In this document: positions 32,803-43,289 of the stretch, piece after piece
Position numbering within the stretch: the first letter of the stretch is position 1
How the letters are laid out: every line of letters begins with the position of its first letter
NCBI GenBank assembly: GCA_012932865.1
Contig: SAXG01000112.1
Coordinates: 30,756 to 94,755, forward strand
DNA from: Amylostereum areolatum
Taxonomy: Eukaryota > Basidiomycota > Agaricomycetes > Russulales > Stereaceae
Length of the DNA stretch: 64,000 bases
Direction: 5' to 3'
Notes under the pieces: model-generated
Seen by the model: the letters and a program-made list of their open reading frames with translations, nothing else
The model's database searches: none
What the model was told of the DNA's origin: nothing
Position numbers and translations under genes: made by a program

Positions 32803-33459
32803 ATGGCATCCTGGACCGACCGCACCGTCACGAACAACCACCTCCTCCCCTATGTCGACTCCAAAAATGCCCCTCCCCAGGTCGCCGCGGCGCTCAACAC
32901 CCTGCCTTTTGAGCGCAACATCTTCAAACTGCTCGCGAACGCGGACTCGCTCTTCACGCCCCTCATGTCGCTCCTAGCGTCCTGCTGGGGCCCTGGGCGG
33001 GCCTCCCGTCCCTCCGACTGGCAGCTCATCGTGCTGCGCACGTCCGCGCTGCTCGATGCGCCGTACGAGTGGGACGTGAACGAGCCCGTCGCCCGTCTCC
33101 TCGGGTTCGGCGACGAGCAACTCGTGCTCATCCGCAAGGGCGACCTGTCGTCGACGGCGCTATTCACCGACCGCCACCGATTGGTCGGGGAGATAGTTCG
33201 CGAGCTCGTGCAAGGGAACAAGGTGACGGAGGCGACGATGCGCCGCGCACAGGAGATGTTGGGTCCGAACGCGACGATGGAGGTGATGATAATCCACTCG
33301 GTCTATGGGATGCTGGCGAGGATCATGCAGAGTGCAAAGATCGACTTTGACCCGGAGATACCAGGGTTGTTGGACATGCTGAGGGGGTATAACGCGCGTG
33401 CCATTGAGGAGGAGAAGAAGTACGCGGAGGAAGATGGGATTGGGTTCTTCCCAGCTTGA
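32803..33459 (+). CDS. Carboxymuconolactone decarboxylase (CMD/AhpD)-like protein, copy 2
   Basis: The second copy has the same length (218 codons) and the same core (LIVLRTSALLDAPYEW) as copy 1. Substitutions are mostly conservative (PPQVA for PPEVA, SLLAS for PLLAS, LLGFGDEQLV for VLGFGDERLA). The reading frame is intact and both start contexts are alike, so both copies are probably expressed. Like copy 1 it lacks the CxxC pair and the catalytic His. Its 3' flank ends shortly before the LINE insertion at 33613-33629. Confidence 0.82.
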   Translation: MASWTDRTVTNNHLLPYVDSKNAPPQVAAALNTLPFERNIFKLLANADSLFTPLMSLLASCWGPGRASRPSDWQLIVLRTSALLDAPYEWDVNEPVARLLGFGDEQLVLIRKGDLSSTALFTDRHRLVGEIVRELVQGNKVTEATMRRAQEMLGPNATMEVMIIHSVYGMLARIMQSAKIDFDPEIPGLLDMLRGYNARAIEEEKKYAEEDGIGFFPA

Positions 33460-33630
33460 AAGTTATCTAACAGCTCCATTGTAAAATGTGCTGCTCTGTA
33501 CTGTTGAGAAACGAAGCGTTTAGAGAACCGATGATTTTACCTTTTGATTATGCGACCGGGCATGAATCGCTGAGCGCTCAGCGACGGCCGGGAGGAAGAA
33601 AAGCCTGGTAGTTGGTACGCCACGTGCTCC

Positions 33631-34554
33631 TCACCGAAGGCAAACCTTTCCCCACCCACAACTGCCAAACCTTCGTCGCGTCAACCTGAACCGATCCGCT
33701 TCATCGTCCGCTATCAAGGACACCCCCCGGACCCAAGTGACCGTACACACCCTTTCCTCATCTCGGAACGAATCAACAAGCGCCTGGCCACAGTTCCTAC
33801 GGCCAAAGGATTACAAGTCCTCGGCTCGCACTGGAACGGCTCGGGCAACATCGTTCTAACCTTCCCCCCGCACACGTCCGTTCCGCTCATTCAGGACAAC
33901 CTCCCATCCATTCGCTCCGCGCTGGATCTACCGTCCAATCAAACCATCTCGCGCGACACACCGTGGTCCAAAATCATCCTCTCGGGTGTCTTCACTCGCT
34001 CTCTACCCGATGACCCCGTTTTCTCTGACGAAACTCTTCAAGAAGCCCTACTCCGTAATCCCCAGGTAGCAAAACTCAACATTACCCAACTTCCGCGGTG
34101 GATTCGACCTGCAAACACCATCGACGGACTCAAGTCGTCAGTCTCGTTCGCTTTTGAAGACCCCGACGGATCTATCCTCAAATCCCTCCTCAAGACCCCG
34201 ATCTACATGTTTGGCGCGCCAGTGCGAACGAAGCGTTGGGTGGACAAACCTCGGCTTCGACAATGCACGCGCTGCTGGCGTCTCGGGCACCTTGCCACCG
34301 GCTGCAAGTCTGCGCCCAAGTGCCGTCGATGCGGTGAACCTCACGACGAGGGTCAGCACCGGGACAAGTGCCTAGGCTGCCGGAAAGAAAATCGCCCGGA
34401 GACGCAGGGATGCAACCACCCGCCCAAGTGCATCAACTGCAAAGGAGATCATATGGCAGATGCAATCGAGTGTCCAATGCGACGCAACTACAGTGCTCCC
34501 GCCGTAGCGCAAGCCCATCCCGCGGTGCCCAACCCCGATGTCATGGAGTCATGA
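33631..34554 (+). pseudogene. LINE ORF1 (gag-like, zinc knuckles), 5'-truncated
   Basis: An open frame of about 307 codons without a start. The N-terminal part (FIVRYQGHPP ... LQVLGSHWNGSGNIVLTFPP) resembles the RNA-recognition-like fold of Tad1 ORF1 proteins. The C-terminus carries Cys/His knuckles: CTRCWRLGHLATGC, CRRCGEPHDEGQHRDKC and CINCKGDHMADAIEC. It should bind element RNA as a chaperone. The stop overlaps the ORF2 start as ATGA (34551-34554), implying coupled translation in an intact copy. The missing 5' part includes the ORF1 start and any promoter. Confidence 0.85.
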
Positions 34555-37500
34555 CTCTCCGCCCGCTCCGCGTTCTCCAGCTGAATGTGGCGCGCTCGAA
34601 TGTGCGTATGCATGGTATACTAAATAGCTTGACAGATTTCGACATCATGCTTCTTCAAGAACCATGGTATAGTCGCATAGGTATTTCCCGCTCCTCGACG
34701 GAGCCCGACGGTGCCGAAGTCCTGGGAACGGTCTCCAATCCTGCATGGGAGGCTTTCACGCCCGATGCTCCGGCGAACGGCACGAAACCTCGCGTCACCA
34801 CCTTTGTACGAAAAGGAATTCAACATCTCGCGGTTCGACCGCGTCCGGATATCATCAATTCATCCGACATCATGGTCAACTCTTTCCAATACGGTAACAT
34901 TTCCTTCGACCTCATTAATGTATATAATGCCGGCCCGGGTCGCGATGCTGTATCTATTCAGCGACTCTGCGATGCAGAGCTCGACCCACTTGTCCCAACC
35001 GTCGTGGCGGGGGACTTTAATTTGCATCACCCTACATGGGCCCTTGAGAATGGCCCACCCCGCGCGGAAACGCAAGCAGCGGTGGAGCTCATTGAATGGA
35101 TGACAGGGAACGCATTCTCAATTGAGAATGACCTCTCGGTGCCTACACGTCGCGGACAAACTAACCAGGCTGATTCTATTATAGATCTCACCCTTGTCAA
35201 TTTTGCCGCTGCAGATATCGACTTCGTTCGCGAATGGACCTGTCAAGAGGAGATGGCCTTTGGGTCAGACCACAATGGCATCACTTGGTCCATATGCCCG
35301 CCAGATCTTGCTGCAGCGGAGGAACCGTTACCCGAACCCGGACGTCGTATTGACCCATCGAAGAAAAAGGAGTGGCAAGACTCATACCTCGCGAGTGTTC
35401 GTGCTGAACCTCCTCCTCAACAATATGTAACAGCCGACGACACGAATCGAGGCGCAGTGGCTCTCCTGGACGCATTTCTTGCCGCAACTGCCGAGGTAAT
35501 GCCCGCCCACGCGCGCCGCCCTCTAGTGCGTGCAAAGTGGTGGAATGACGATTGCGATCAAGCCTTGCACGAAGTACGATACGCCACGGTACCAGATGCA
35601 CGCCATCGGGCACACGCTCACTTCCGTGCTGCAGTACGCTCGGCCAAAAGGAACTGGGCAACGGACATAATCAACAAAACCGCACGAATGGAAGTATGGG
35701 GACTGTGCCGATGGGCGAGCGGTAAGCGCAACAAGCGCATTCCCCCGACTCGGTCACCCCAAGGACTTGTCACTGAACCCGAGGTGCAGAGCCAGGTTTT
35801 TGCAGCATCGTTCTTCCCCGACAATGCACCTCATGTGGAGGTTGATCAGCCAGATGACCTACCACCCCCGCCCAGTACGTGTTTTTGTTCCCCTTACCCT
35901 TGAAGAAGTCCGCGACGCACTGCGCGACACGTCTAATGTGACAGCCCCCGGTGAATCCGGTGTAACATGGCGCCTCATCAAGTGGGCCTTCGACGAAACA
36001 CCCGAATTCTTCGTTGAGCTCTTCAACGCTTGCCTCCACCTCGGCACCCATCCGCACAGGCTAAAAACTGCCGTGATAGCAGTTGTAGCGAAGCCGCGCA
36101 AAACTGATATGTCTGATCCTAGATCCTATCGCCCCATCGCGTTGCTCGAATGCCTCAGCAAGCTCCTCGAGAAGGTCATGGCACGACGAATTACTTACGA
36201 GGTCGGAAAGTTCAAGCTCGTCCCCACCAACCAATTTGGAGGCCGAGACAAATCATCAGTGATTGATGCGTGTCTCTCGCTCACGCACGATATCCAGGCA
36301 GCATGGAAAAATGGCCTCGTTGCGTCCGCGCTAGCGATTGACATCAAGGGCTATTTTAACAATGTCAATCATGCGCGACTCGTTCGCACAATGGAGATCC
36401 TCGGTTTCGCGCCCGAGGTCGTCAACTGGACCCGATCCTTCCTGACAGATCGACAGGTCATTATCCGTATCGACGGCCAGCTCAGCAATCCCATCCCCAT
36501 CGCCGGTGTAGGCATCCCTCAAGGCTCCCCCCTCTCTCCTATCCTCTCCACCATATACACATTCTCTCTCCTCTCCTCCATTGACAATCACGCAAACACA
36601 GACCTCAAAGCTTATGTGGATGACGTGCTCCTACTGGCCGCTTCCAGCACACTCGAAGGAAACATAGCCAGATTGTCGGCCGCGTTCAATACCGTGGTTG
36701 ACCGGCTCCGTGCCCTCGGGCTCGATGTTGATGCAAGCAAAACGGAACTCATCCATTTCACCCGGTCTAAGGCAAACCCAGCCAATGACCCATTCATTAA
36801 TATCCTCCCACCCGGCTCACCTGCACATACGGTGCGTCCAGCTGTCGTCATGCGATGGCTCGGTGTATACTTTGACAGGAAACTTTCCTTCAAGTCTCAC
36901 ATCAAGACAATGGCCACGCGCGCCCTATCGACGGTTGCGGGGCTACGCATACTCGCCAACACAATACGCGGCCTCAACGTAGTCAATGCCCGGCTTCTCT
37001 ACAAGACCGTGGTACTCCCGGTGTTGACGTTCGCGTCCCCGGTATGGTACACAGGCAAAAAACAGAAAAGCCTCATCAAGCCGCTGGAGTGCGCTCAAAA
37101 TGCGGGCCTCCGCTGGCTCCTTGGTGCTTTCTGCACCACACCGTCTGCCGAGATGCACCATATAGGTGCCATTCTCCCTATTCCGCAATTACTCCAACGG
37201 CTATCGACCAACGCCGCCATCCGTTTCCGCACCCTTCCATCCACCTCTCAGGTTCTTGCACGCACCCCCCCTTCCTGGGAAGAGCACTCCCCTGACGTTC
37301 CTATTCCGCTTTTTATCCATAATAATTCTAAAAATCCCCCTACCATTATTCACCACTTAGCTACACTTACACATCCCAAATCCGAACGCCTCTCTCCGTA
37401 CTATACTCCTCCCTGGTCCCGTCGTCACACGTGGGGGCAAAGACTACTCACCACAATCCCTAATCCAAGGGCTACCCGGCACGAACGTAACGAATATGCC

Positions 37501-38490
37501 AATAGACTCAAGGTGCGGCTTGGGAACATCTCCCGAGACGAGACGGTCCTTGCCATCTACACGGATGGCTCCCGACGGAGTGCAAATGGGCATCGCCGCA
37601 CGGGTGCGGGCTACGTCGCATACCTCGGTGCAAATGAGGTCCGAGCTGGGCGCTGGGGACTCGGGCGACGCGCGGGAATCTACGATGCAGAGATGCTTGC
37701 CCTTTCAGGCAGCGCCGCTGCAGCCGTGAACCTCCTCGCATGACACCCACACCTCACGCGCATCCTCTTCCTATCCGACAATCAAGCCGCCGTCACCTCC
37801 ATTACCGACACAGCCGACCATCCTGCGCAAGCCGCATCCATCCTTTTCCGCCGACACATCAACACCCTTCTCAATGCCTCGGAGACACTGGTGGTTGAGG
37901 TTGCATGGGTCCCGGGACATAAAGGCATTGTTGGGAACGAGCGGGCAGACACAATCGCGAAGGAGGGTGTCTACGGTACGCCCCTCATCCACTCCACCAT
38001 CTCCTGGGCACGCGCAAAGGCGAAGTCCCGAGCGCTGAAAACCTGGCGATCTGATTGGGCAGCACGCCCTCACCACAACCTCGCGTCAGTCGCCCTCCGA
38101 CATCCTCCCTCCACAAACCTTTCCCCCTTCCACCGCAACTTTGACGGCCCCCGCGACGTCCATACCCGCATCATACAAACCATCCTTGGCCATGGCTTCC
38201 GTGGTGATTATTACGCCCGCTTTGTACCCACTGAATCCCCTGCATGCCCGTGCGGCAACGCTGCCGTCCAAACCCGAGACCACATCCTTGCCGATTGCCC
38301 TCTCTTCAAAGATCAAAGACACCACCTTCGCACCGCCTCGCGCACCCTATCCACTCCTTTCATCCTAGGCACTCAAACGGGTCTGTCGGCCCTCGCGAAG
38401 TTCGTTGGCGCTACGCGCGCTTTTGCCAAGGCAGCCCCAATTGAGCCTCCCCCCCCTCCCCCCGAACCAGACGACGTGGACCCAGGATAG
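34551..38490 (+). pseudogene. LINE ORF2 (endonuclease-reverse transcriptase-RNase H), frameshifted
   Basis: ORF2 begins at ATG 34551. The APE-type endonuclease shows LQLNVARS, LLQEPW, VVAGDFNLHHP and FGSDHNGITW. The frame shifts by one base in a C-rich stretch near 35864-35876, after which the reverse transcriptase continues with SYRPIALL, ALAIDIKGYFNNV, GIPQGSPLSPIL and the active-site LKAYVDDVLLLA. The RNase H domain (AIYTDGSRRSANG, GIYDAEMLAL) is broken by TGA at 37741-37743 and resumes with FLSDNQAA and WVPGHKGIVGNERAD. The C-terminus has CPCGNAAVQTRDHILADCP. With a shift and a stop this copy cannot make a full-length protein. Confidence 0.92.
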
Positions 38491-38632
38491 CTATTATCGG
38501 ACTTCCTTTCATGACTTCATCATACCCTCCCAGCAATTCTACGACCCACATATAATTTGTCCTACTCGTACAGCCCACCCTTCTTCCTTACTTCCATACT
38601 GCCGCATTTAGTCATAGGTACTTGACGCGGGA

Positions 38633-38639
38633 TATAAAT
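38633..38639 (+). promoter_or_regulatory. TATA-like motif in the LINE tail upstream of SCO1
   Basis: TATAAAT lies in the last 35 bp of the LINE, 105 bp upstream of the SCO1 ATG. This is a spacing similar to other TATA boxes in the window (about 78-105 bp). It might serve as core promoter for SCO1 now that the element sits in its 5' region. Confidence 0.3.
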
Positions 38640-38737
38640 GTAATTAAAAAAAATATATAAAAAAAATGGTACGCCACGTGCTCGCAAGAAAACACGCAGA
38701 AATCGGGTACTTCCGAATGCGGTAATCCTCCTTCCAA

Positions 38738-39757
38738 ATGAACACCACCAAGCTCCTCCGCTCGTCCCTTCGTCGCCCGCCTACCTTTTCTCCACGAACA
38801 TCCCGCCCGTACAATGCCCTCTCAGCACACTCAGGTTGCTCTCATTCGCAACTCGGGCGGCGAGCGTACTCGGACTCGTCCTCGAAACCACTGACAGACA
38901 AACTGAAGGCCAAATCGGCGGTCGGGGTATGTGGTTCTCGCCCTTTCTTGTGCATGTGTTATTGTCCTCGAAGTGACATAGCACACAGGTGTTCTCTCCA
39001 AAAGCAGCAGGACTCTTTGTACTCGCGGGTGTTGGCCTCTACTTCTACTTCCGATGGGAGAAGGAGCGCTTGCAAGAGGAGCGACGTACGCACAGTCCTT
39101 CTCACCCACCCACCCGCATCATGTTGACATGCCATTGCTCTGCAGGAAAGGAGAACGAATCGCGCTCCGTTGGCCGCGCGCACGTTGGAGGTCCCTTCCA
39201 GATGACCACGCACGAGGGCAAGCCTTTCTCTGACAAAGACATGCTCGGAAAGTGGTCCTTGGTCTACTTCGGTTTCACAAACTGCCCCGACATCTGCCCC
39301 GAAGAGCTCGACAAGATGTCGGACGCCGTCAACCAGCTCGGTGCGCTGTCTTTTGTTTCTGGGATCCCAACGCAGTGTTGACCTTCGCTTCTCCTCCCCA
39401 GACAAGGACCTCGGCCCGATCGTGCAGCCCATCTTCATCTCCGTCGACCCCGCGCGCGACAGCATTCCCCAAATGGCACGCTACGTCGCAGACTTCCACC
39501 CGCGTCTCGTCGGCCTCACAGGCGACTACGCGACCGCAAAGGCGACCTGCAAGGCGTACCGCGTCTACTTCTCCACCCCGCCCGACGCCAAGCCCGACGA
39601 CGACTACCTCGTCGACCACTCCATCTTCTTCTACTTCATGGACCCGGATGGCAAATTCGTGGAGGCGTTTGGGAAGGCAAGCACCGCGGAGGAGGTGGTG
39701 GACCGCGTGAAGCGGGAGGTGGACGAATGGAAGACGGAGAAGGGGCGTTTGGTCTGA
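38738..39757 (+). CDS. SCO1: SCO1-type mitochondrial copper chaperone for cytochrome c oxidase
   Basis: Four exons join in frame: 38738-38926, 38989-39085, 39146-39340 and 39402-39757. The N-terminus is Arg/Ser-rich and lacks acids (MNTTKLLRSSLRRPPTF), like a mitochondrial presequence. A single membrane helix follows (AAGLFVLAGVGLYFYF). The thioredoxin-like domain carries the copper-binding CxxxC in FTNCPDICPEELDKM and the distal His in YLVDHSIFFYFMDPDGKF. SCO1 sits in the inner membrane facing the intermembrane space and delivers copper to the CuA site of Cox2. All key residues are present. The LINE insertion 54 bp upstream of the start codon has replaced the native promoter-proximal sequence. 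Confidence 0.95.
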
Positions 39758-40560
39758 GGGCGAGGACGGGTGCATCCCTGGTAGTATTCTCCTTATAATC
39801 CTTGCGTGTATTGTCATATCAGTTAGCACCACCACTCTCAAAACTTGCATTCTGTCTCCATCCAACCTCGACCGACATCTGCGGCCGGGAGTTTGGCAGC
39901 CACGAGATCGGTCCCACCGACCGAATCACAGTCTTCAAGCTTGCCTTCGTGGCGGTTTGATGTATTCCATGGCCAGCAATGCAGAGGACATCGACGAGCG
40001 GGCATCTACGGTAGACGAGCATAGACGCAGGTGTGTCTTTATATGCTCGCATTGCTTTCGAACGTTGAACGAACATTTGGAAGTGAAATTGCTGATGACG
40101 CATCGGCCTCGCCAGGCTCCCCCTCCCTTCCCAATTACTTACACCGTGAATTTCCGGCAACTACAAGGCCAATATGAAGCTGTTCGGTCCTGCGTAGGGG
40201 TTCACCTTCCGGCAAAGTCAAACGCTGTTCGTCAAGCAACAGAGGAAGGTATACGATAATTACGATTGGAGACCCGCCGCCCTTCATTGTGGTACAGGGT
40301 AACCAAAACCGTCGAATCGGGACCACTGGACACGTTTTATCGAGGTGTTCCCTGCCTAGTATACACCAGGGCCTACCATGCCGCTTGTCCTCGTCGTACT
40401 CATTTAACAATAAATTGAGAGCGTTGAGGGGACTTGCTGCGTCGAAATGGACCAGTTGAAGCAAGAGAGTATGCATTCTTATTTAAACAACTACAAGTTC
40501 TAAGCCATCACAATTGACACCGGAAAGCAACCCTCCGCTCTCCCCCCACCCCTGGCCGTT
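39758..40560. other. Intergenic region between convergent SCO1 and permease genes
   Basis: Holds the 3' ends of two converging genes. Nothing else recognised. Confidence 0.45.
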
Positions 40561-42988
40561 TCATTCTATCAACGCATTCACACCGTCCGCTGTCCTCCCC
40601 GCCTGCTCCACCTGTTCCTGCCTGAGCCACTTCTCCGCCGGCGTAAACCACCACGAAAGCAGCGCAAAGACCGTGATCGACCCGAAGATCACGCAGGCAA
40701 AGTTGAAGTTCTCCGCGTCCACCGGGAAGAAGAACGGCGACAACATAACCTATAGATCGAGACAACGGTCAGCCTCTTGTATCCGACCTATAAGCCTATG
40801 ACGAGCTTACAGCGACGATGAGCCCGTTGAACAAGGCCGCCGCGAGGTAGAAAGGCCGGCCCCACCGTCCAAGGTAGAAGTGCGACGATTTGAACGAGTC
40901 CGGCGTGCACGTCAACCTCAGCAGGCTCACGAGCCCGTAGGCCGCAATGGTGGGCACACCTCCCGCGGACACGAGGGACGTGAACGCCACCTGGCTCGGA
41001 AGAATTGTGCACAATAGCGCCGCGCCAAAAACGTATATGACCGTCACAGCGTTGCGGGGCTGGCCTTGAGCGTCTACGCGTCCGATCCAGGATGAGAGCG
41101 GGAGCACGCCGTCGCGCGCGACCGCGAACACGAGGCGAGACGCGGCGACCACTGCAATGCTGGTGTTCTGTGAATTGCCGAGAAGGTAAGCACAGGAAGG
41201 CCAGGAGAAAAAAGAGCTCACCATGATGAGGCCCAGGACAGCGACGATAGTCATGAAGATGCTGGCCCTCTTGCCAAGTGCCAACGCATATATCTGGACG
41301 AACGGCTGGGGCGCGTCGAGCGCGAAGACGGTGTCGAGATCCGGGGTACAGAACAAGAACAGGATCGTGGTGGCGAAGCCAAGGATGCCCGTAGCGATGG
41401 CGCTGCTCAGGATCCCACGACCAGCAACCACGCTGAGCAGACGTCAATGAAACGTGAAAATGACGCGTGAAAATGACGGGCAGCAACGGATCTCACCTAG
41501 CATTTTTTGTTTCTTCGGCGATGTGTCCAGAGGCGTCAAAGCCAGTCAAGGTCCCAGCGGTAAAGAGGCTGCCGACAGACGTCAGTTGGAGGGTTGCAAC
41601 CACGGGATGGAAACGTACAAGGATAACATCCAATTCCAGCCAGCAGGTGCACCCGTTCCATTATCTGACCAGAGTGTCAGCACAAAAGACCTCTGCCCAA
41701 TGAAGGTGGCTCGCAGGTCGTCGTAAACACATTCTTGGCCGACCGAATTCCGTACGAGTTGTGCGCGGCGATCGGGAGCCATATCATGCAGAGGAGGAAG
41801 TCGGCCATCATGAGCCCGAGGGAGAATCGGAAGATCCCCGAGTACCACCTGGGCGGAAGGTAGTTGATAGCAATGGAGACCACGAGAATGCCCTCCGATA
41901 TCGCCCAAATCAACGCACGCCACTTGATGTTGTCATTCCCGACGCCACCCGGAAAGTCGACCTCCCACACCGCGAGCTGCGAAACGATGTAGTTGGCCGT
42001 CGTCTGCAAGGAGGAATGAGCATGATGGGAAAGCGGCACCAACTAAGAAAATAAGATACCTGGCAGTTTCCAGCGGTGAACGTCATCCAAGCCGTGGTCG
42101 ACCACCAGGCGACAAGGAACGCGAAGAAGCGCGCATACTTGGGTCCAGCGCTCTCCGCGGCCCATATGTAGATCGAGCCGCTGAGGGGAAGTGCGGAGCA
42201 CACCTCGGCAAGGACGGCGGCGGTGATGAACATGAATACGAGGGTGATAAGGTAGGACGACCTGTGCGCGACGTCAGCGGGGGTAGATGAGGGAAAAGCG
42301 GATCTCGACACACCATATTGCGGCAGGGCCTCCTGCGAGCAGTCCAAGGAAGATCGCAGACCTTCGGGGCGGATAAGTCAAACTTCAAGGTGAAAATAAA
42401 GGCGGCAAGCGTACCGAACGCCCCCAATGAAGTTGAGCGCACAAAAGCTGGCCGCGAAGCTCTCGACGATGTTCCAGCTGCGATGCAATTGCTGCTCGAC
42501 AACATCAGGCAAACACTCCAATGCAGAATGCTGTAAACGCACCTGCTTGTATCCGAGATTTTGCTAGCGAGGCCGAAAGAAAGTGCATCAGTACGCTGCT
42601 ACTGCCCTCTCCCAACAGGAGAGGGGGCAAAAAGTGAGTGCGACGCTGGGGGCTTCCCTACGCAGGTCTGAGCGCTGATCAGGTTCAAGCGGTATAATCT
42701 CAATCCCTGCCCTCCGCCGACGCCTCGCCCATCCCAGAGAGCACGAAGCGGTCGACGTCCACGAGAGGCAGGGATACCCGCAGCCAGTCCAGGTTTGCAC
42801 CACTAGAAAACGCGACGTTACCGATTGAACGATAATGCTCGCCGTTCCCAGCCGCTTCAGATTCTGCGCTTGAGAGCTCCCCAACGGCCGCGGCTGGTCA
42901 TTACCAGTTGAACTTCGTCTTGATCGATGGATGAGGCGAGCTCGTCGTCTCTCTTCGAGAGACTGCTGTGGATGGAGGCGGAGGACAT
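40561..42988 (-). CDS. Amino-acid/GABA-type permease (APC superfamily)
   Basis: A multi-exon gene with stop at 40561. Conserved blocks in order are NIVESFAASFCALNFIGG, FLGLLAGGPAAIW, VCSALPLSGSIYIWAAE, FLVAWWSTTAWMTFTAGNCQ, LTGFDASGHIAEET and ASRLVFAVARDGVLPLS. These are typical of the fungal amino-acid-choline transporter (ACT) branch of APC permeases, with about 12 membrane helices in the plasma membrane. The most upstream supported coding exon is QNLGYKQ (42543-42563). A plausible first exon is MSSASIHSSLSKRDDELASS (ATG 42988), joined in phase through a 341-bp intron starting GTAATG at 42904. This is long for the locus, so the start is provisional. The substrate is not predictable. Confidence 0.85.
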
Positions 42989-43289
42989 GATGCCAATGGG
43001 CGTAGAAGACAAGGATGTCGACTCGGATGAGGCGCCGGGGATTTTTGTGAACTTTGGACTCCGCCGTGCAAACTGAAACGCTCGCGTCATCAGCGCTGCC
43101 TCTGGTTTGGAGCGGGACCTGTAGCTAAGCACAATGGTGTTTGCTGCATTGAACTCTACCGCAGGATAACAGTGGAATACATCAAATAATTGAGTACCGA
43201 GTATGAACATGCGAGTAAACATATCATAGGATAGCTCACATACTTACTAGACTGAGGCCTGACGGGAGTCGCCGTCCACATACTAAGGT

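Larger units (their letters stand above)
31105..33550 (+). repeat. Tandem duplication carrying two paralogous genes
   Basis: Two units of about 1.2-1.3 kb (about 31105-32300 and 32385-33550) align along promoter, gene and 3' flank. Shared blocks include GAAGTGTCGCCATTGTTGGA upstream and a run ending in the same GGGTTCTTCCCAGCTTGAAAG downstream. The upstream flank carries many small differences while the coding parts are well conserved, so the duplication is not brand new. Confidence 0.85.
33630..38666 (+). mobile_element. Tad1-like LINE retrotransposon, 5'-truncated, defective
   Basis: The element is bounded by a perfect 17-bp target duplication, TGGTACGCCACGTGCTC, at 33613-33629 and 38667-38683. 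It ends in an A-rich tail (about 38641-38666). The reading frame of ORF1 is already open at the first base with no start codon, so the copy is 5'-truncated. ORF2 contains an APE endonuclease, reverse transcriptase, RNase H and a C-terminal zinc-type motif, the domain order of the fungal Tad1 clade. One frameshift and one nonsense codon interrupt ORF2. Insertion occurred 54 bp upstream of the SCO1 start codon. Confidence 0.94.
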
